Origin: Chamaecyparis obtusa
Lineage: Eukaryota; Streptophyta; Pinopsida; Cupressales; Cupressaceae
Direction: 5' to 3'
Assembly: GCA_027943335.1 (NCBI GenBank)
Contig: BSBK01006021.1
Span: 2,374,974-2,438,973 of the forward strand
DNA length: 64,000 bases
The translations under genes and the position numbers were made by a program. Each line of letters opens with the position of its first letter. Within the stretch, counting starts at the first letter, position 1. The notes under the pieces are model-generated. The model was not told the origin of the DNA and did no database searches. It saw only the letters and a list, made by a program, of their open reading frames with translations. This document shows, one piece after another, positions 1 through 11,129 of the stretch.

Positions 1-875
1 CACCAATGTATGACTTGTAAACAACTAGTTCCACACCAAAGAGTACTGGATAGCATAATTCTAGGTCATACACACCTGATACAATACATAACATAATAGA
101 AGTTACTCTAATAAGCATAATCATCAAATGTATATGTATCAATGACAATAGATGAAGGAATAACATTTGAGCACTCAAATATCAAAATCTTAGTGTCTGG
201 AGGAAGGTCATCACTTGTGTACAGGTCCCCAACAATGGTATAATGCAACGCCACCCTATCACGTGGAACCCTTACACCCACCCCCACCGTGCTCATCAAG
301 ATAGTAATTTGAACACAAACACAAGGCACACATGCAAGCAAGGAGTGGCTAACACACACACCAAGAAAATGCATAATCTCAAAAGAAGGTACAATGATCC
401 AATGCAATACACATTGATGCAAAATATGACACATGTAGAACACTCAACATGTGGACAATTGTGCAAAGTAAAATCACGATGCCACATACCACAACACACC
501 AAGATGCTACTCACTACTATTGGACTAGACATGAGAGTACCAACCATAGCAAGTATCTCTACATATATGGGTCAATACTGACATCCGGGGCTCAATTACC
601 ATCTACTAGCTACATAGGTCACTCATGACATCCGAGGGATTCAATGGATTCCTCCACCCACATGGGTCAATCTTTGACATCCAGGTGTTCCAATTACTCT
701 TGATTAGTGTTTATACCCAATTCATTTTATTATGTTTTCACTTTTCAAGAAACTCCTTAACACATCCACTATGACCACTTCCGGGTTGGGGTCCATATAA
801 GGAGCTACTCTCCATGCCTACTCAACCTATCTAGTCATATGGCTCAACATCAAGGGACAGAGACCAAAAAAAAGC

Positions 876-1075
876 TAGTCCACTTGGTCTACACCTTGGA
901 CATAAGCAAAACACTTCATCCACTTGGTCTACACCAAATATGGGAATAGGAACTTCATCCACTCAATCTCCATCGAGGACAGTATAACCTAGAGATTGTC
1001 CTCTTGGTCTACACCGAGGACCAAACATAAGATGCATTGTCTACTTGGTGTACACTAAGGACAAGAAACACATGA
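876..1075. repeat. Short degenerate repeats in element A LTR
   Basis: Several copies of a unit of about 40 bp carry the core TTGGTCTACACC, often followed by a (A)AGGAC motif. The core often reads TTGGT-4 nt-ACCAA, a small inverted repeat. The same array is in the other LTR at about 12750-12900. Its role is unknown; regulatory repeats in an LTR are one possibility, by inference only. Confidence 0.6.
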
Positions 1076-1356
1076 GCATCAAAAAGTATGAAGGCAATCA
1101 TTTTAGGACAAATCCACTCCAAGGCACTTAAGGCATACAAGCCGAGTAAATACAAATATTAAGCCAAATAAAAAATCATTCAATTGGCCACTTTTTCAAG
1201 AGCACAGATTCTCATGGAATCCATCAAACATCTCATTAGAACATGAGGAAGGCTCAAATTGCCCATAGGCAATAAAATACCTGAATTCTGGCAAAATTTG
1301 ACAAAGTGTGAAAATTGATATTTTAACATTAAAAGGGTAAGTTCAAATTGTGATAG

Positions 1357-1918
1357 CAAATATCTAGAATGTTTCGGTTGGTCTTTCTATTACTGCTGAG
1401 AAATATGGACCTAGTGTTTCTCCTTTGCATAAGGAGGCAGGTCCCTTTGTTGGTTCTGTCCAGACTTCTCTTGTTGGTTCTATTGTGGTTGGTTCTTCTT
1501 CTGCTTCTCTCTTGAGACCTTCCTCTCAAGACTGGCAAGAGAAGGCTTTTTTGCTAGAGGAGGGGTGGACCCTAGTTATTGGTAAACATCATAAAAAGTC
1601 CTCTCTACAATTTGATATGATTCTCCACTCCCAGAAGAAGGGAGGTAAAGGAAAATCTTAGATTTTGTCTTGGGTTGCTTCCCTTTGTTTGTTGGCAGTG
1701 TTCTTTCTTGGCTAACTGGGGGCTTTTAGCGGGTCTTCTTTCTTTGGCAATGTTTCATTGTGAGGGGTTTGGGGTGTCTGGGCTTTTATTTTTGTTGGGC
1801 TATTATTTTTATGGAACTCTTTTAGTTTTATCTTAAGTTCCAGTATTGTAAAGGGTTTCAGGGCCCCTTCAAAACCTGTTGTTACCTTAATAAAAAAATT
1901 AAAAAACAAATATCTAGA
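1357..1918 (+). mobile_element. LINE copy 1: ORF1 C-terminus plus 3' tail, with 12-bp TSD
   Basis: A 538-bp insertion (1369-1906) is flanked by the 12-bp direct repeat CAAATATCTAGA (1357-1368 and 1907-1918). The corresponding place in the right LTR of element A (about 13165-13190) has no insertion, so the empty site is visible. The insert ends in an A-rich tail (TTAATAAAAAAATTAAAAAA) preceded by a small hairpin (AAGGG...CCCCTT). It contains the C-terminal part of an L1-type ORF1 and about 245 bp of 3' UTR. There is no reverse transcriptase between them. Confidence 0.88.
1425..1661 (+). pseudogene. LINE ORF1 C-terminal fragment (copy 1)
   Basis: This open frame ends in KKGGKGKS and a stop. 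It matches the C-terminus of the longer ORF1 copy on the minus strand (8178-8370): both share a W-Q-E-K segment, then EEGWT-(L/V)-VIGKH and the GGKGKS end. Where this copy has CAG codons the longer copy has TAG twice, so this fragment shows the ancestral reading. It is 5'-truncated and has no start codon of its own. In plant L1 elements ORF1 encodes an RNA-binding protein; this C-terminal piece lacks the DUF4283 and zinc-knuckle domains. Confidence 0.75.
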
Positions 1919-3303
1919 TTGTCCTCAATCCATTCAGATTCCACAATCCTACTATAAAGTTGGAGTACTTCAACATCCACCAACTCAATCACACCAGACA
2001 TGGTGACAAACAGGTTTTGGATGGCATGCAAAACAAGGCGAGCTCAAGAACGCCCAAAAATGAAATTTGAAACCAAACTTTAAAATTAAAACCCATTTTC
2101 CTGTAGGCACCCAACAACACAAAAACAAATAAAATTCCCAATCCGGGCACTCATGGAAAATTAGGTTGCATAACACCAAGAAAACTATATTTTTCCAACT
2201 CTAAAACACCAATTGAACAATGAAATGCTATAAGAATGCAGGGGAATACTAATTCTCAACCCACAGTAAATAAGAAATTTACTTCAATTGAAAATACGAA
2301 GTAAAACATAAGATGTGAGATGCCCTGCCTCACACAAAGTGGAGAAAAAACAAAAAGAGGAGAAGAAATCAATTTCTTTGTAGAAATGAAAAATGGCTCC
2401 ACAGGAAGATGAGGAATTGCAGCACGACCAATGAACCACTACCCACAAGGATTCGACGCACAGATCAAACCCAATAAACAAAACAAGGATTTCCTCCAAA
2501 ATAATTTGGAGCAAAATCACAATTTTCACCCAAATGCCAATTGAAAAAGTGAGGAAAAAGAATCTTTTTTTCCAAATCAAAGGTCACTTTTCAAAAAGGG
2601 ACTTTTAAAATAAGTTACTTAAATAATTTAAGCAAAACCAAAGACATAAAGTAAATTATATCAATTCCAATAAAATGGATTTGACTATGGCAAATTAGTT
2701 GGCAATTAAAAATTAAATCCTCAAACACAAATTAAATTAGCATTTTAATTTTAAATCAACCACAACTACTACAAGACAATCATTGGTCTATCACAAATGC
2801 ATTATGAAATATGAATTTACCAACACATACCAGAGGGATAATATATAATCACGGATACATCGTTTATACAGGGGCAATATTAACTCAAACATGAAACTAT
2901 CTCCTGTGCCAATGTCGGAGATAAAGACACTTAAATCTTGCTACTTGGGTAGAATGGTGTCTGGTACCTGTTCACTTAAACACGCAAATATCAAGTGCAG
3001 CTACTCACAGTATAAATAACCGAAGCAAATATAATAATAATAAGATGCTTAATGGAACACTCACACTCTAGTGACACGATCAGACATAAAGAATGTCACG
3101 GCACTAGTCTTTCCATTTTCTACTCCTCTATATACATATCATTTAAATAAACATTACATTTAAACTAAACATTTCATATAAATATAAAGCATTAAAATAA
3201 TCATTTATGGCAATCTGAACATATTTCAATGAAAATCAGCAATGAAATATCCAACATCATATAAGGCATAATATAACAAGGAATCCAATAAAATCATCCT
3301 AAT

Positions 3304-3789
3304 AACATAATCCATAGTCTGTCCAGGCTATTGATTCGTTGTTGGATGTGGTTGTCGTTGTTGCCCCTCCCTTTGTTGGTCGGGTTCCAGTGGGCAATGT
3401 TTCTGGTGTGGTTTTTCCTGCTTCTCTGGTTGGGTCAAATGTCAATGCTTTGGATTGGGAGAAGGAGGCTTCTCTAGTGGAGGAAGGCTAGACAAAGGTT
3501 AAAGGTAAAAAATGCAAACGTTCCCAACAATCCTCTAATAGACTTCTTAGATCTCACTCTATTGGGATTAAGGGGTCCTAATTGGTTTTATTGAGTATTA
3601 TTTGGTGGCAGAAGTGTACTGTGTTATCTATGAGGCCACCCTGGTCACCTAATTTTGGTTGATGACCTATTTCACCTTTGGTCTATTGTTTCTTATGTTC
3701 GGGCTCCATTGAAATTTTTTTGATGTGTAAAGGGTTTCAGGCACCCTTCAAAACCTATTTTCCTTAATCAAAAACATAATCCATAGTCT
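3304..3789 (+). mobile_element. LINE copy 2: ORF1 C-terminus plus 3' tail, with 17-bp TSD
   Basis: A 452-bp insertion (3321-3772) is flanked by a 17-bp direct repeat (AACATAATCCATAGTCT at 3304-3320 and 3773-3789). The uninterrupted target is visible in the right LTR near 14625-14645. The insert shares the W-(Q/E)-(E/K)-(K/E)-A...EEG segment of ORF1 with copies 1 and 3, but with an in-frame stop. It also shares the terminal hairpin AAGGGT...ACCCTT followed by CAAAACCTATTTTCCTTAATCAAAAA. It is 5'-truncated and has no ORF2. Confidence 0.88.
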
Positions 3790-4032
3790 TGAATACAAAA
3801 CACATCAGATATCATCGTAAAGCATCATGTCACATCAAAGAGCATCATCATGCAAATATTATCAAAACGGTAAACAACAGTATAATCTAGCATCTAAACT
3901 AACCATGATACTAGTAACCAAAAAATATATTGTCATTGAATGCATCTCACTATGCAGATATCATAACATAACAAGGGTCTATCTTGGATCAAAATAATCA
4001 TGGAACAGAATGCATCCACAGGAGGCACTACA

Positions 4033-4044
4033 TGCTCCCCCTAG
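4033..4044 (-). other. Polypurine tract of element A
   Basis: On the minus strand this reads CTAGGGGGAGCA and abuts the LTR start TGTAG at 4032. It is the expected position for the plus-strand primer site of an LTR retrotransposon. It is short and partly interrupted by pyrimidines. Confidence 0.6.
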
Positions 4045-4059
4045 GCATAAGCTTACTCT

Positions 4060-5420
4060 TGGAAGCCTACAAAAAGATAGGGGTACAATTCTCTCAATCG
4101 CAAAGCATCCTCCTAAGTAGCGGAGTCTCATTGCTCGAGTCTCATTGGACCTTTACCTACTTGATGTCTCTTCCCCTGAGGGTCAACCTTCAACGTTGAA
4201 GAATGTGAATGGGATCTAAAGAAAGTTGTTTGTCCTCTACCTATAAAGAACCCCAATCAAGAACATGGGTTACATTGGGAATATACTACCTCAACATAAA
4301 AACATGGAAAACATCATGGATGTGCAATAGGCTAGATGGCAATGTCAAGCGATAGACAACAGGACCAATCCTCTCAATAATCTCAAACAGTCCAACAAAA
4401 TATGGTGCTAACTTAGAGCCTTTTTCATAATGGATGGGGCTCTTTCAATGCCGAACTCGCAAAAACACACAGTCACCAACTAAGAAGTGATGATCCAATC
4501 TATGGTCATCAGCATACTTCTTATGTTGATCCTGAGCAGTACCCAAATGCTCTCTAATATGAACCATATATTGCTTCCTATCCTGAAGCATTTGAAGACC
4601 CAATGCTACACGGTCCCCCAAACGATCCCAACTCAAAGGTGTATGACATGGTCGACCATACAAGGCATGAAAAGGAGACATGCCAAGAGAACTATAGTAG
4701 CAATTATTATAAGAAAACTCAACCAAGTAAAAATAGTCCTCTCACCTTAATTGTTGATCCATCACATACATATGAAGCATTTCCTCAAGAACCCAATTCA
4801 CCTGCTCCATCTGACCATCGACCTCAAGGTGATATGTTGAACAAAAATTGATATGTGTGCCCAATGAATGCTAGAGAGATGTCCATAGTGCAAAAATAAA
4901 TGCTAGATCTCTATCCAATACAATCGTGTGAGGTATCCCATGCAACCAAACTATGTCCTCCATGAACACGTGCTACCAAAGCAACATTATAAGAAGCTTT
5001 CATGGGTGAAAAGTGATCCACATTGGACAATTTATTCACAATAACCATAATAGCATCACGATGACACGAAGACATAGGTAGCCCAATAATGAAATTAATA
5101 GATATAGTGTCTCACTTCCTCTTAGGAATGGAATGTGGCTACAAAATATCTGTCAGATGCTAATGCTCTACCTTCAATCTCTGAAACTTGAGATATATAG
5201 AAAAAAAATGGCAATATCACACCTAATACATGCCCAAAACTACAACTGTCTAAGGTCGCCATGCATCTTCTTGACACCAAGATGTGCATAATATGGGACA
5301 CAATGTGCCTCAAACAACACCAAAGAATGAAGATCACCTGATGCTGCACATAAATATGCCCACAATGTCGCAAAATCCCACCTGACTCCAAAGAATAACC
5401 TGAAAACTGAACCAAAAGGG
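4060..5420 (-). pseudogene. Element A integrase with chromodomain-type C-terminus (decayed)
   Basis: In 5'-to-3' minus order the remains are a zinc-finger region (about 5415-5122), a catalytic core (about 5040-4850) in which a HGIPHTIVLDRD-like motif is recognisable, and an open stretch at 4726-4445 with the typical EFSYNN...GMSPFHALYGR motif. The GPY/F-type segment and a chromodomain-like tail (LRGRDIK-VKVQWD) follow in 4444-4060. The core contains a frameshift near 4960 and there are several stops further on, so no functional integrase is made. Integrase inserts cDNA into the host genome, and chromodomains guide that to chromatin marks. Confidence 0.85.
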
Positions 5421-5429
5421 TATGTCTGG

Positions 5430-6830
5430 ACTCAATCTCTACTCGAACTTATGAATACCAAGTGTCACCAAGTAAAGCCTCAAGACTATAACTATGCAAA
5501 TCCACACCAAGAGCCAAAACCAAAATCTCATGTCTCCTCCTACTCAAGGCATCTACAACAACATTCTCCTTCCCCTTGATGTAATGAACATCAAAATCAT
5601 ACTCACAAATAAACTCCATCCAACGACATTGTCATGTAATCGGGTTCAACTGAGAAAAGATATACTGCAAGCAATGATGATCACTATGTAACTGAAACTT
5701 GTGACCAAAAGAAAATGTCTCTAGCACAGAAGCGCATGCACAACTGTCGCTAACTTCAAATGATGGGTCAAGTAGTTCAACTCATGATCCTTGAGCTTCT
5801 GAGACTCATATGCAATCACTTGTCCCTCCTACATAAGAACTATCCCCACGCCCTCCAACAATGCATCAATGCACACCATGAACTCGCCTACAAGGTCTGC
5901 AACTGCGAAGATAGGTGCACTAGTCAAACACTCCTTCAAAGCCTGAAAAGTTGACTCACACTACGCAGACCAAACAAACTACTTCCCTTTCCTCTGAAGA
6001 GAAGTGATAGGATGAGTCAACCGAGAAAATTCCTTCACAAATAGTCAATAGTAACCTACCAAATCCATGAAAATATGAACCTCAAGATAGCTAGTCAACA
6101 CTGGCCAATCCATAGCATCCTGGATCTTCGAAGGATCCATGGAACTATCCTATCCAGAGATGATATGGCCCAAATAACTCACCTCAATCTGGAAGAATTC
6201 ACATTTGGCCAAGTTGCCAAACATCTGATGGTCATAAAGACATTGCAAAACCTGACACAAATGGCCCTCATTCTCCTCCATAGTCCTTGAATACACTAAA
6301 ATGTCATCCAAAAACACAAGGACAAAATGATCAAAACAAGTGTTGTATACATTGTTCATTAAACTCATGAACACTAATGGTGCATTGGTCAACCCAAAGG
6401 GTACAACCGTAAACTCATAATGCCCATATTGAATGTGAAAAGATGTACGATGAATGTCAACCAAATGGATACAAACCCAATGGTATACCGACTTAAGATC
6501 AATCTTCGAGAACACTCTACCTCCCTTCGTCTGATCAAACAAATCATCATTCTTCAACAAGGGATGTCGATTCTTCATCATCACCTTATTCAACTATCAG
6601 TAATTCATGCACAAATGAAAGGATCCATCCTTCTTCACGAAGATGACTAGTACACCCCAAGGGGATACACTAGGAAAAATATGGACCTTATCCAACAACT
6701 TTAACTGCAAATGGATCTTACTCAACTCTTGAGTGGTCATATGGTAAGGTTCCTACTAAATAGGTTTCTCTCTAGGAACAAGATCAATACGTAAATCTAC
6801 ATTGCACCAAGGTGGCATACTAGGAATCTC
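5430..6830 (-). pseudogene. Element A reverse transcriptase and RNase H (decayed)
   Basis: The longest open part, 6593-6150, has the RT palm: VFSKIDLKSVYHW, VPFGLTNAP, then FLDDILVYSRT with the catalytic DD pair, and a CEFF...YLGHIIS thumb segment. Directly upstream the motif before LNK is interrupted by two adjacent stops (about 6594-6599). RNase H remains lie at 6000-5430, ending with FDVHYIKGKENVVVDALSRR, the usual RNase H-integrase linker. These activities copy the element RNA into DNA in the virus-like particle; here they are lost. Confidence 0.88.
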
Positions 6831-6939
6831 ACTCGGAAACACATTTGCAAACTCATGAAGAAGTGGATGATCATCAAGAAACACCTCTCGACTCTCAATC
6901 CCATCAAGGTCACTAACATAGACTACAAACAACTGACAA

Positions 6940-7345
6940 CCCTGTCACATACTCCTCTTTAGATGTGTGGTTGAGATCATGTGAAATGAAATAGATCTCT
7001 AGACCCCTACAAGCTCAACACACTCACCTATGTCATCCACACACTGTATCGACTTACGCTAGAAATCTATACACACTTGGTGGGAAGCCAACCAATCCAC
7101 ACCCAAAACAATATCATAAGAACCCAACCGTAGGATATGAAGATCTACATCAATGGTGAGGGTGCCCAAATCTAATACACAACCACAAACAATGGAGTTC
7201 ATGGTCACTCTAGTACTTGTGGCTAACTCAACTTGTCAATTATCAACCTGTCATGATGCCACTAGCCCACATTGCTCCACAAGGAAGGGAAAAATAAAGG
7301 AATATAAAGCACCAGAATCAAATAAGATGGAAGCATAAATACCAT
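6940..7345 (-). pseudogene. Element A aspartic protease (decayed)
   Basis: The minus strand carries ILFDSGALYSFIFP, the retropepsin active-site motif (DSGA at 7308-7319). It lies about 180 bp downstream of the CCHC knuckle, as in other Ty3/gypsy elements. The flanking frame has stops. The protease would cut the Gag-Pol precursor. Confidence 0.8.
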
Positions 7346-7891
7346 ACAACACACCTATAGTCTCCACTACAATGCCCTAATGCTCAGCTTGATGGTTATG
7401 AACCACCACAAAAACTCTATGAGATTTACCTACATCCCCAATGGTAAGCTCATAAATAGAAATCCTCTAAATCAGTCTTGAAGCAGACCTCTGAGGACAA
7501 TGCACAACAATATGACCTTGTTGGTCACAAAAGAAACAACCCCTTTTTCCAAAACCATGACCTATAGAAGGTGTACTCGACTAAAAGAAATTGCCCCTAC
7601 TAGAGCTCTACTAACCACTATGAGGTACACTCCTTGATGTCTGACTATGAGACATGTCCCTATGATGTGAATCATTGTGGTGGCACAACTGGCAATTATC
7701 AGAGCTCTATATCTAGGATGGTCCTTTGGAATGCCTCAATCTACATCATTTCTTGTGACCTATCCTAGGTGGTGTTGAATATGCCCTGCAAGAACCTGCG
7801 GGTTGTACCTATGTACCATGTGTAGTTGATATAGAAGGTTGTGCACTATGAACCTATGCACCCCATCCTACTACCAAAGCCTCTTGCAATG
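7346..7891 (-). pseudogene. Element A gag C-terminal part with CCHC zinc knuckle
   Basis: A knuckle CFFCDQQGHIVVHC (CX2CX4HX4C) is readable on the minus strand at 7497-7538. Upstream, the frame near 7885 reads LQEALVV, which continues exactly the gag frame NPGQLS found on the other side of the LINE at about 10135-10150. This split gag frame dates the LINE insertion as later than element A. Confidence 0.8.
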
Positions 7892-10136
7892 TTTTTGATT
7901 AAGGTAAAAGCAAGTTTTGAATGGGCCCCGAAACCATATACATTCAATTTTTGAAGGGAATTGTAACCCTAGGAAAGATAGGAAGAATTAGCTTAGATCT
8001 AAATGAAACAACTGGGGGAAAAAGAGAAAACCTTACAGCTCCCCCCCAGCACGTAATACCAATAGAACTACCATCAACACTAATCCAAAATAACAGCAGC
8101 CAAAAAAAAGATAAACAGAAATGCTCTAGCTGCTAAAGCCAAACGTGTAAAGCCAACGCTTTACCACAACACCCAACCTAGGATTTTCCTTTGCCTCCCT
8201 TCTTCTAGGAGCGTAGAGTCATATCAAAATGTAGAGGGGAATTTTTATTATGTTTACCTATAACAACAGTCCATCCCTCCTCTACCAAAGAAGTTTTTTC
8301 CTGCCAGTCTACGGCAGGAGAGGAGCCAACCACAATAGAACTAATATGAGAAGTCTAGACAACACCTACAGCGGCCATACACCCAGTACCAGACTTCCTA
8401 GCACCAATAGGAATTTTTGAGACAAAATTGGCTAGAAAGAGGCCAGCAGACCCAACAGCCTCAATAGACAGTCCAGCACCAGAACTACCAGCAGAAGGAA
8501 CAAAACGCCCAACAGAACTAGGAGAAATAAGAGGATCACCAGCAATAGAAGAATTAATTCCAGCAAGAACAGAACCAGCAGAAGTACTACCAGCAACCAA
8601 AGAAGAATAAGGAACAGAAACAACTGTAGGACAAGAGACAGGGCCAGTAACCTGTTCTACCACATTCGCAAAGCTCCGAACCTTCTCCATAGTATAGTGC
8701 TGAGAAGAGGCCCCCTTCCACCACGAAGCAGTCTTATTATGTCTCTGAAGATCACATTGAGAGGCAATATGACCAGTCTTAAAGCATCTTTTACATCTGA
8801 AGGGGATGCCTTCATAATCCAATTGTTGAATCCAACTTCTACCCGTAGGGGCTTCAAGTTTAATCTCTAAAGGCACACCTTTTGAGGTATCAATATCCAC
8901 CAGGATACGAGCATAAGTAGAATGAAATAAATCAGAGGATTTCTCATCTACCATTAACATATCCCCTAAAGCTTCCCCCACAGTCTCCAGAATGAAGTCA
9001 ATCCAAAGATGGAGGGGAAGATTAGGAAGCCTAACCCAAATAGGTTGCAGATCAAAAGATTCGGAAGATGGAGAAAAATCAGATTGCCATGGTTTCAACA
9101 ATAACATAAAATGATCCTCCCAGCTAAAGAAGTTTTCACACAAAATAATATTTCTATCCTCATCATCATCAAATTTAGCCACAAAAAATCCTTTAGCCAT
9201 AGGGAAGATATGGACTGTACCAGAGATTAGGGGTTCCCAATGACTGGAAATCCAAAAATGAAGATCAAGCAGAGAGGGCCAAAAACCTTTGAATCTGCAA
9301 ATCAATCCATTCTCGGAAAAACCAGAGTCAACTGCATCAATCTCAGAGAGAGTATCCTCATCCAGCACAACGAAAATATGTTGGCTGACTGGAAAGGCAC
9401 TACAAAGAGTGCCTTTAATAGCAGAGCGAGCGGAGTTTGCAGCAGCCCTAGCCGAAACATTAAGCGTCCCCCCAGCAACACTAGCAAGCTGTGAACCACC
9501 AGCAAAAGAACCCAGCAAACCCCCAGAGACCAAAGATGCCCCGGCATCCAGAAAAACCCTAGATCCCCCAGCAACCTCTGAGGCCTGCAACTTCCCAAGA
9601 ACACCTCCAGCAACCCTAGCAAAGTCTATAGGCGACACACCAGCAGAAGGAAAAGCACCAGGAACCTGCGAACCCCCAGCAAAAGCCCCATCGCTCGGCA
9701 AACCCCCAGCAACAGGCAATCCCCCAGCACCAGGGACCTTCGAACCCCCAGCAGAAACACTAGAGGCCCTCGAGCTCCCAGCAGAAGCACCAGCGACTGG
9801 TGATCCCCCAGCAACCCACGGCACCCGAGCACCAACAGAAACTCCAGAAACCTTCGGACCCCTAGCAGAAGCCCTAGCGATCGGAAACTTCAAACCCCCA
9901 ACAGAAGCACTAGAGGCCCACGAGCTCCCAGTAGAAGCACCAGTGACCCCCCAGTGCCCAGCATCACTCCAGCACCACCAGCACCAGCGACCAACGAACC
10001 CCTAGCGCCCAACGTCGCCCCAGCACCACCACCAGCCATCGCAATGTTCCCTCGCATGAACAAGCATGTACAACTGTTACCCTCAGCCAATCTAGCAATG
10101 TTACCCTCAACCAATCTCATCTTCTTGGTAGCAAGG
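7886..10136 (-). mobile_element. LINE copy 3: near full-length ORF1-only element in gag of element A
   Basis: The minus-strand insertion is about 2.24 kb (10130 to 7892). The 3' end has the same terminal block as copies 1 and 2 (GGTTTCGGGGCCCATTCAAAAC, then a short A-rich tail). The 5' boundary is inferred from the host gag frame, which rejoins as NPGQLS + LQEALVV when the insert is removed. The flanking duplication is short and imperfect (GCAATG at 7886-7891, GCAAGG at 10131-10136). The insert holds a start codon about 10 bp from its 5' end, an ORF1, and about 285 bp of 3' UTR. No endonuclease or reverse transcriptase is present. Confidence 0.82.
8178..10120 (-). pseudogene. LINE ORF1 protein: Gly/Ala-rich repeat, DUF4283, CCHC (broken)
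   Basis: The frame begins at an ATG at 10120 (MRLVEGN...), shifts frame near 9950, and is then open from 10001 to a TAG at 8355. The same frame continues after that TAG and a second TAG to a natural stop at 8178. In order it has an N-terminal Gly/Ala/Ser-rich imperfect repeat (units such as AGGS-V-GA), a DUF4283 domain (about 9330-8860, with KPWQSDF and VRLPNLPLHLWIDF), a YEGIPFRCKRC segment containing the knuckle CKRCFKTGHIASQC (CX2CX4HX4C, about 8765-8810), and the EEGWTVVIGKH...GGKGKS end. DUF4283/CCHC proteins are the Gag-like RNA-binding ORF1 of plant L1 elements. Both TAGs correspond to CAG in copy 1, consistent with C-to-T decay. Confidence 0.85.
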
Positions 10137-10948
10137 ACAATTGTCCTGGGTTGGTGATATGAACATCTCCAATAATATGGCCATTAAGGCCCTGAATAAA
10201 ATGCTACACTAACATAGGCACATCATGGTTATAATTGGAATATTGCCCCAGCTCAAAGAGCCTATGCTCATGGTGATTCACTATTATAGTCCCCTATCAT
10301 AGATCATGAAACTCACCAGCATGTGCCACACGATACTGGTCAGAAAGGAAATGCTCATGAAATCGCTCCTCAAAAATCTCCCAAGAAAATGACGCAATGT
10401 CCAATTGAAGCTTCTACTCCTCTATGCGCAACCAAGTTGACACAAAACTCCTAAGGTGCATAATGGCACACCAAGCTCTAATATTGTTTTCATACAGGCG
10501 CATAGCAAAGTAATGTAAAAGATCCACTAGCCAAGTCTAAGCATCTATACAATTGCAAGAACCGTCAAATAAGGGTGGAGACCTCATAAGGTCTCTCATA
10601 TGTCCTACATGGATAGAATCATCATTCACCACTACCCTAACCCTCATATGCTCTACCCTAGAGCCAAGAGGGGTATGAGAATGCTCATGCTCTCTCCTCT
10701 CCTCACAACCACCTCAATCGGATAACTAACTCCCCATGGTGATATTCCTCCTTACGAGGTCCCAACCGAGAAATAAGATCTTGTAACAACTGAGTGAATT
10801 GGGTATTCCCATCATTACCACCTTGACCCTCTCTACGGTCCTTCTGGTGATCGTCATGTCACTCTTCTTTCTAATGTTCTTCCTCTTGATGCTCCCCGTG
10901 GTCATCTTGATGGTCATTCCACCAACCAAATCCATGCTTAGAAGGCAT
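10137..10948 (-). pseudogene. Element A gag N-terminal and capsid part (decayed)
   Basis: A start codon at 10948, 168 bp downstream of the primer-binding site, opens MPSKHGFGWW and an acidic, His-rich stretch. In several frames the Retrotrans_gag core is recognisable: PPLFDGS, a segment with W-I-F-E-E-R-F-H-E-H-F-L, and FELGQYSNYNHDVPMLV, ending in GDVHITNPGQLS at the LINE border. Stops and frameshifts are frequent. Gag would form the virus-like particle. Confidence 0.75.
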
Positions 10949-11115
10949 CCTTTAGATAAAAACAAGATATGGATCAAAATCATATAGAACATACACAACA
11001 TGTCATACTAAGGAAACATGCAAGGAATGATAACCATCATAGAGTATAACAACCACACATCACTCACACCAAACACAATAGGAGCATAAAAGAAGAGATT
11101 CCAACATATGAACAT

Positions 11116-11129
11116 GGGCTCTGATACCA
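11116..11129 (-). other. Primer-binding site of element A (tRNA-Met type)
   Basis: The minus strand reads TGGTATCAGAGCCC, complementary to the 3' end of plant initiator tRNA-Met. It lies two bases from the LTR end at 11132, so it fixes both the LTR border and the direction of the element. Confidence 0.92.

Larger units (their letters stand above)
1..4032 (-). repeat. Left (3') LTR of Ty3/gypsy element A, cut by window edge
   Basis: The sequence is collinear with 11881-14883, the other LTR of the same element, apart from two LINE insertions (1369-1906 and 3321-3772) that are absent there. Position 1 corresponds to about 11881, so roughly 750 bp of this LTR lies outside the window. The right edge ends in TACA at 4032, followed by a minus-strand polypurine tract. 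On the minus strand the LTR therefore begins TGTAGTGCC, a proper TG start. The two LTRs differ by many transitions, which suggests an old insertion. Confidence 0.9.

Noticed and set aside
9289..10005. A 238-codon plus-strand frame rich in Pro, Ala and Glu
   Set aside because: It is the antisense shadow of the Gly/Ala-rich repeat of LINE ORF1, whose minus-strand frame carries the real domains.
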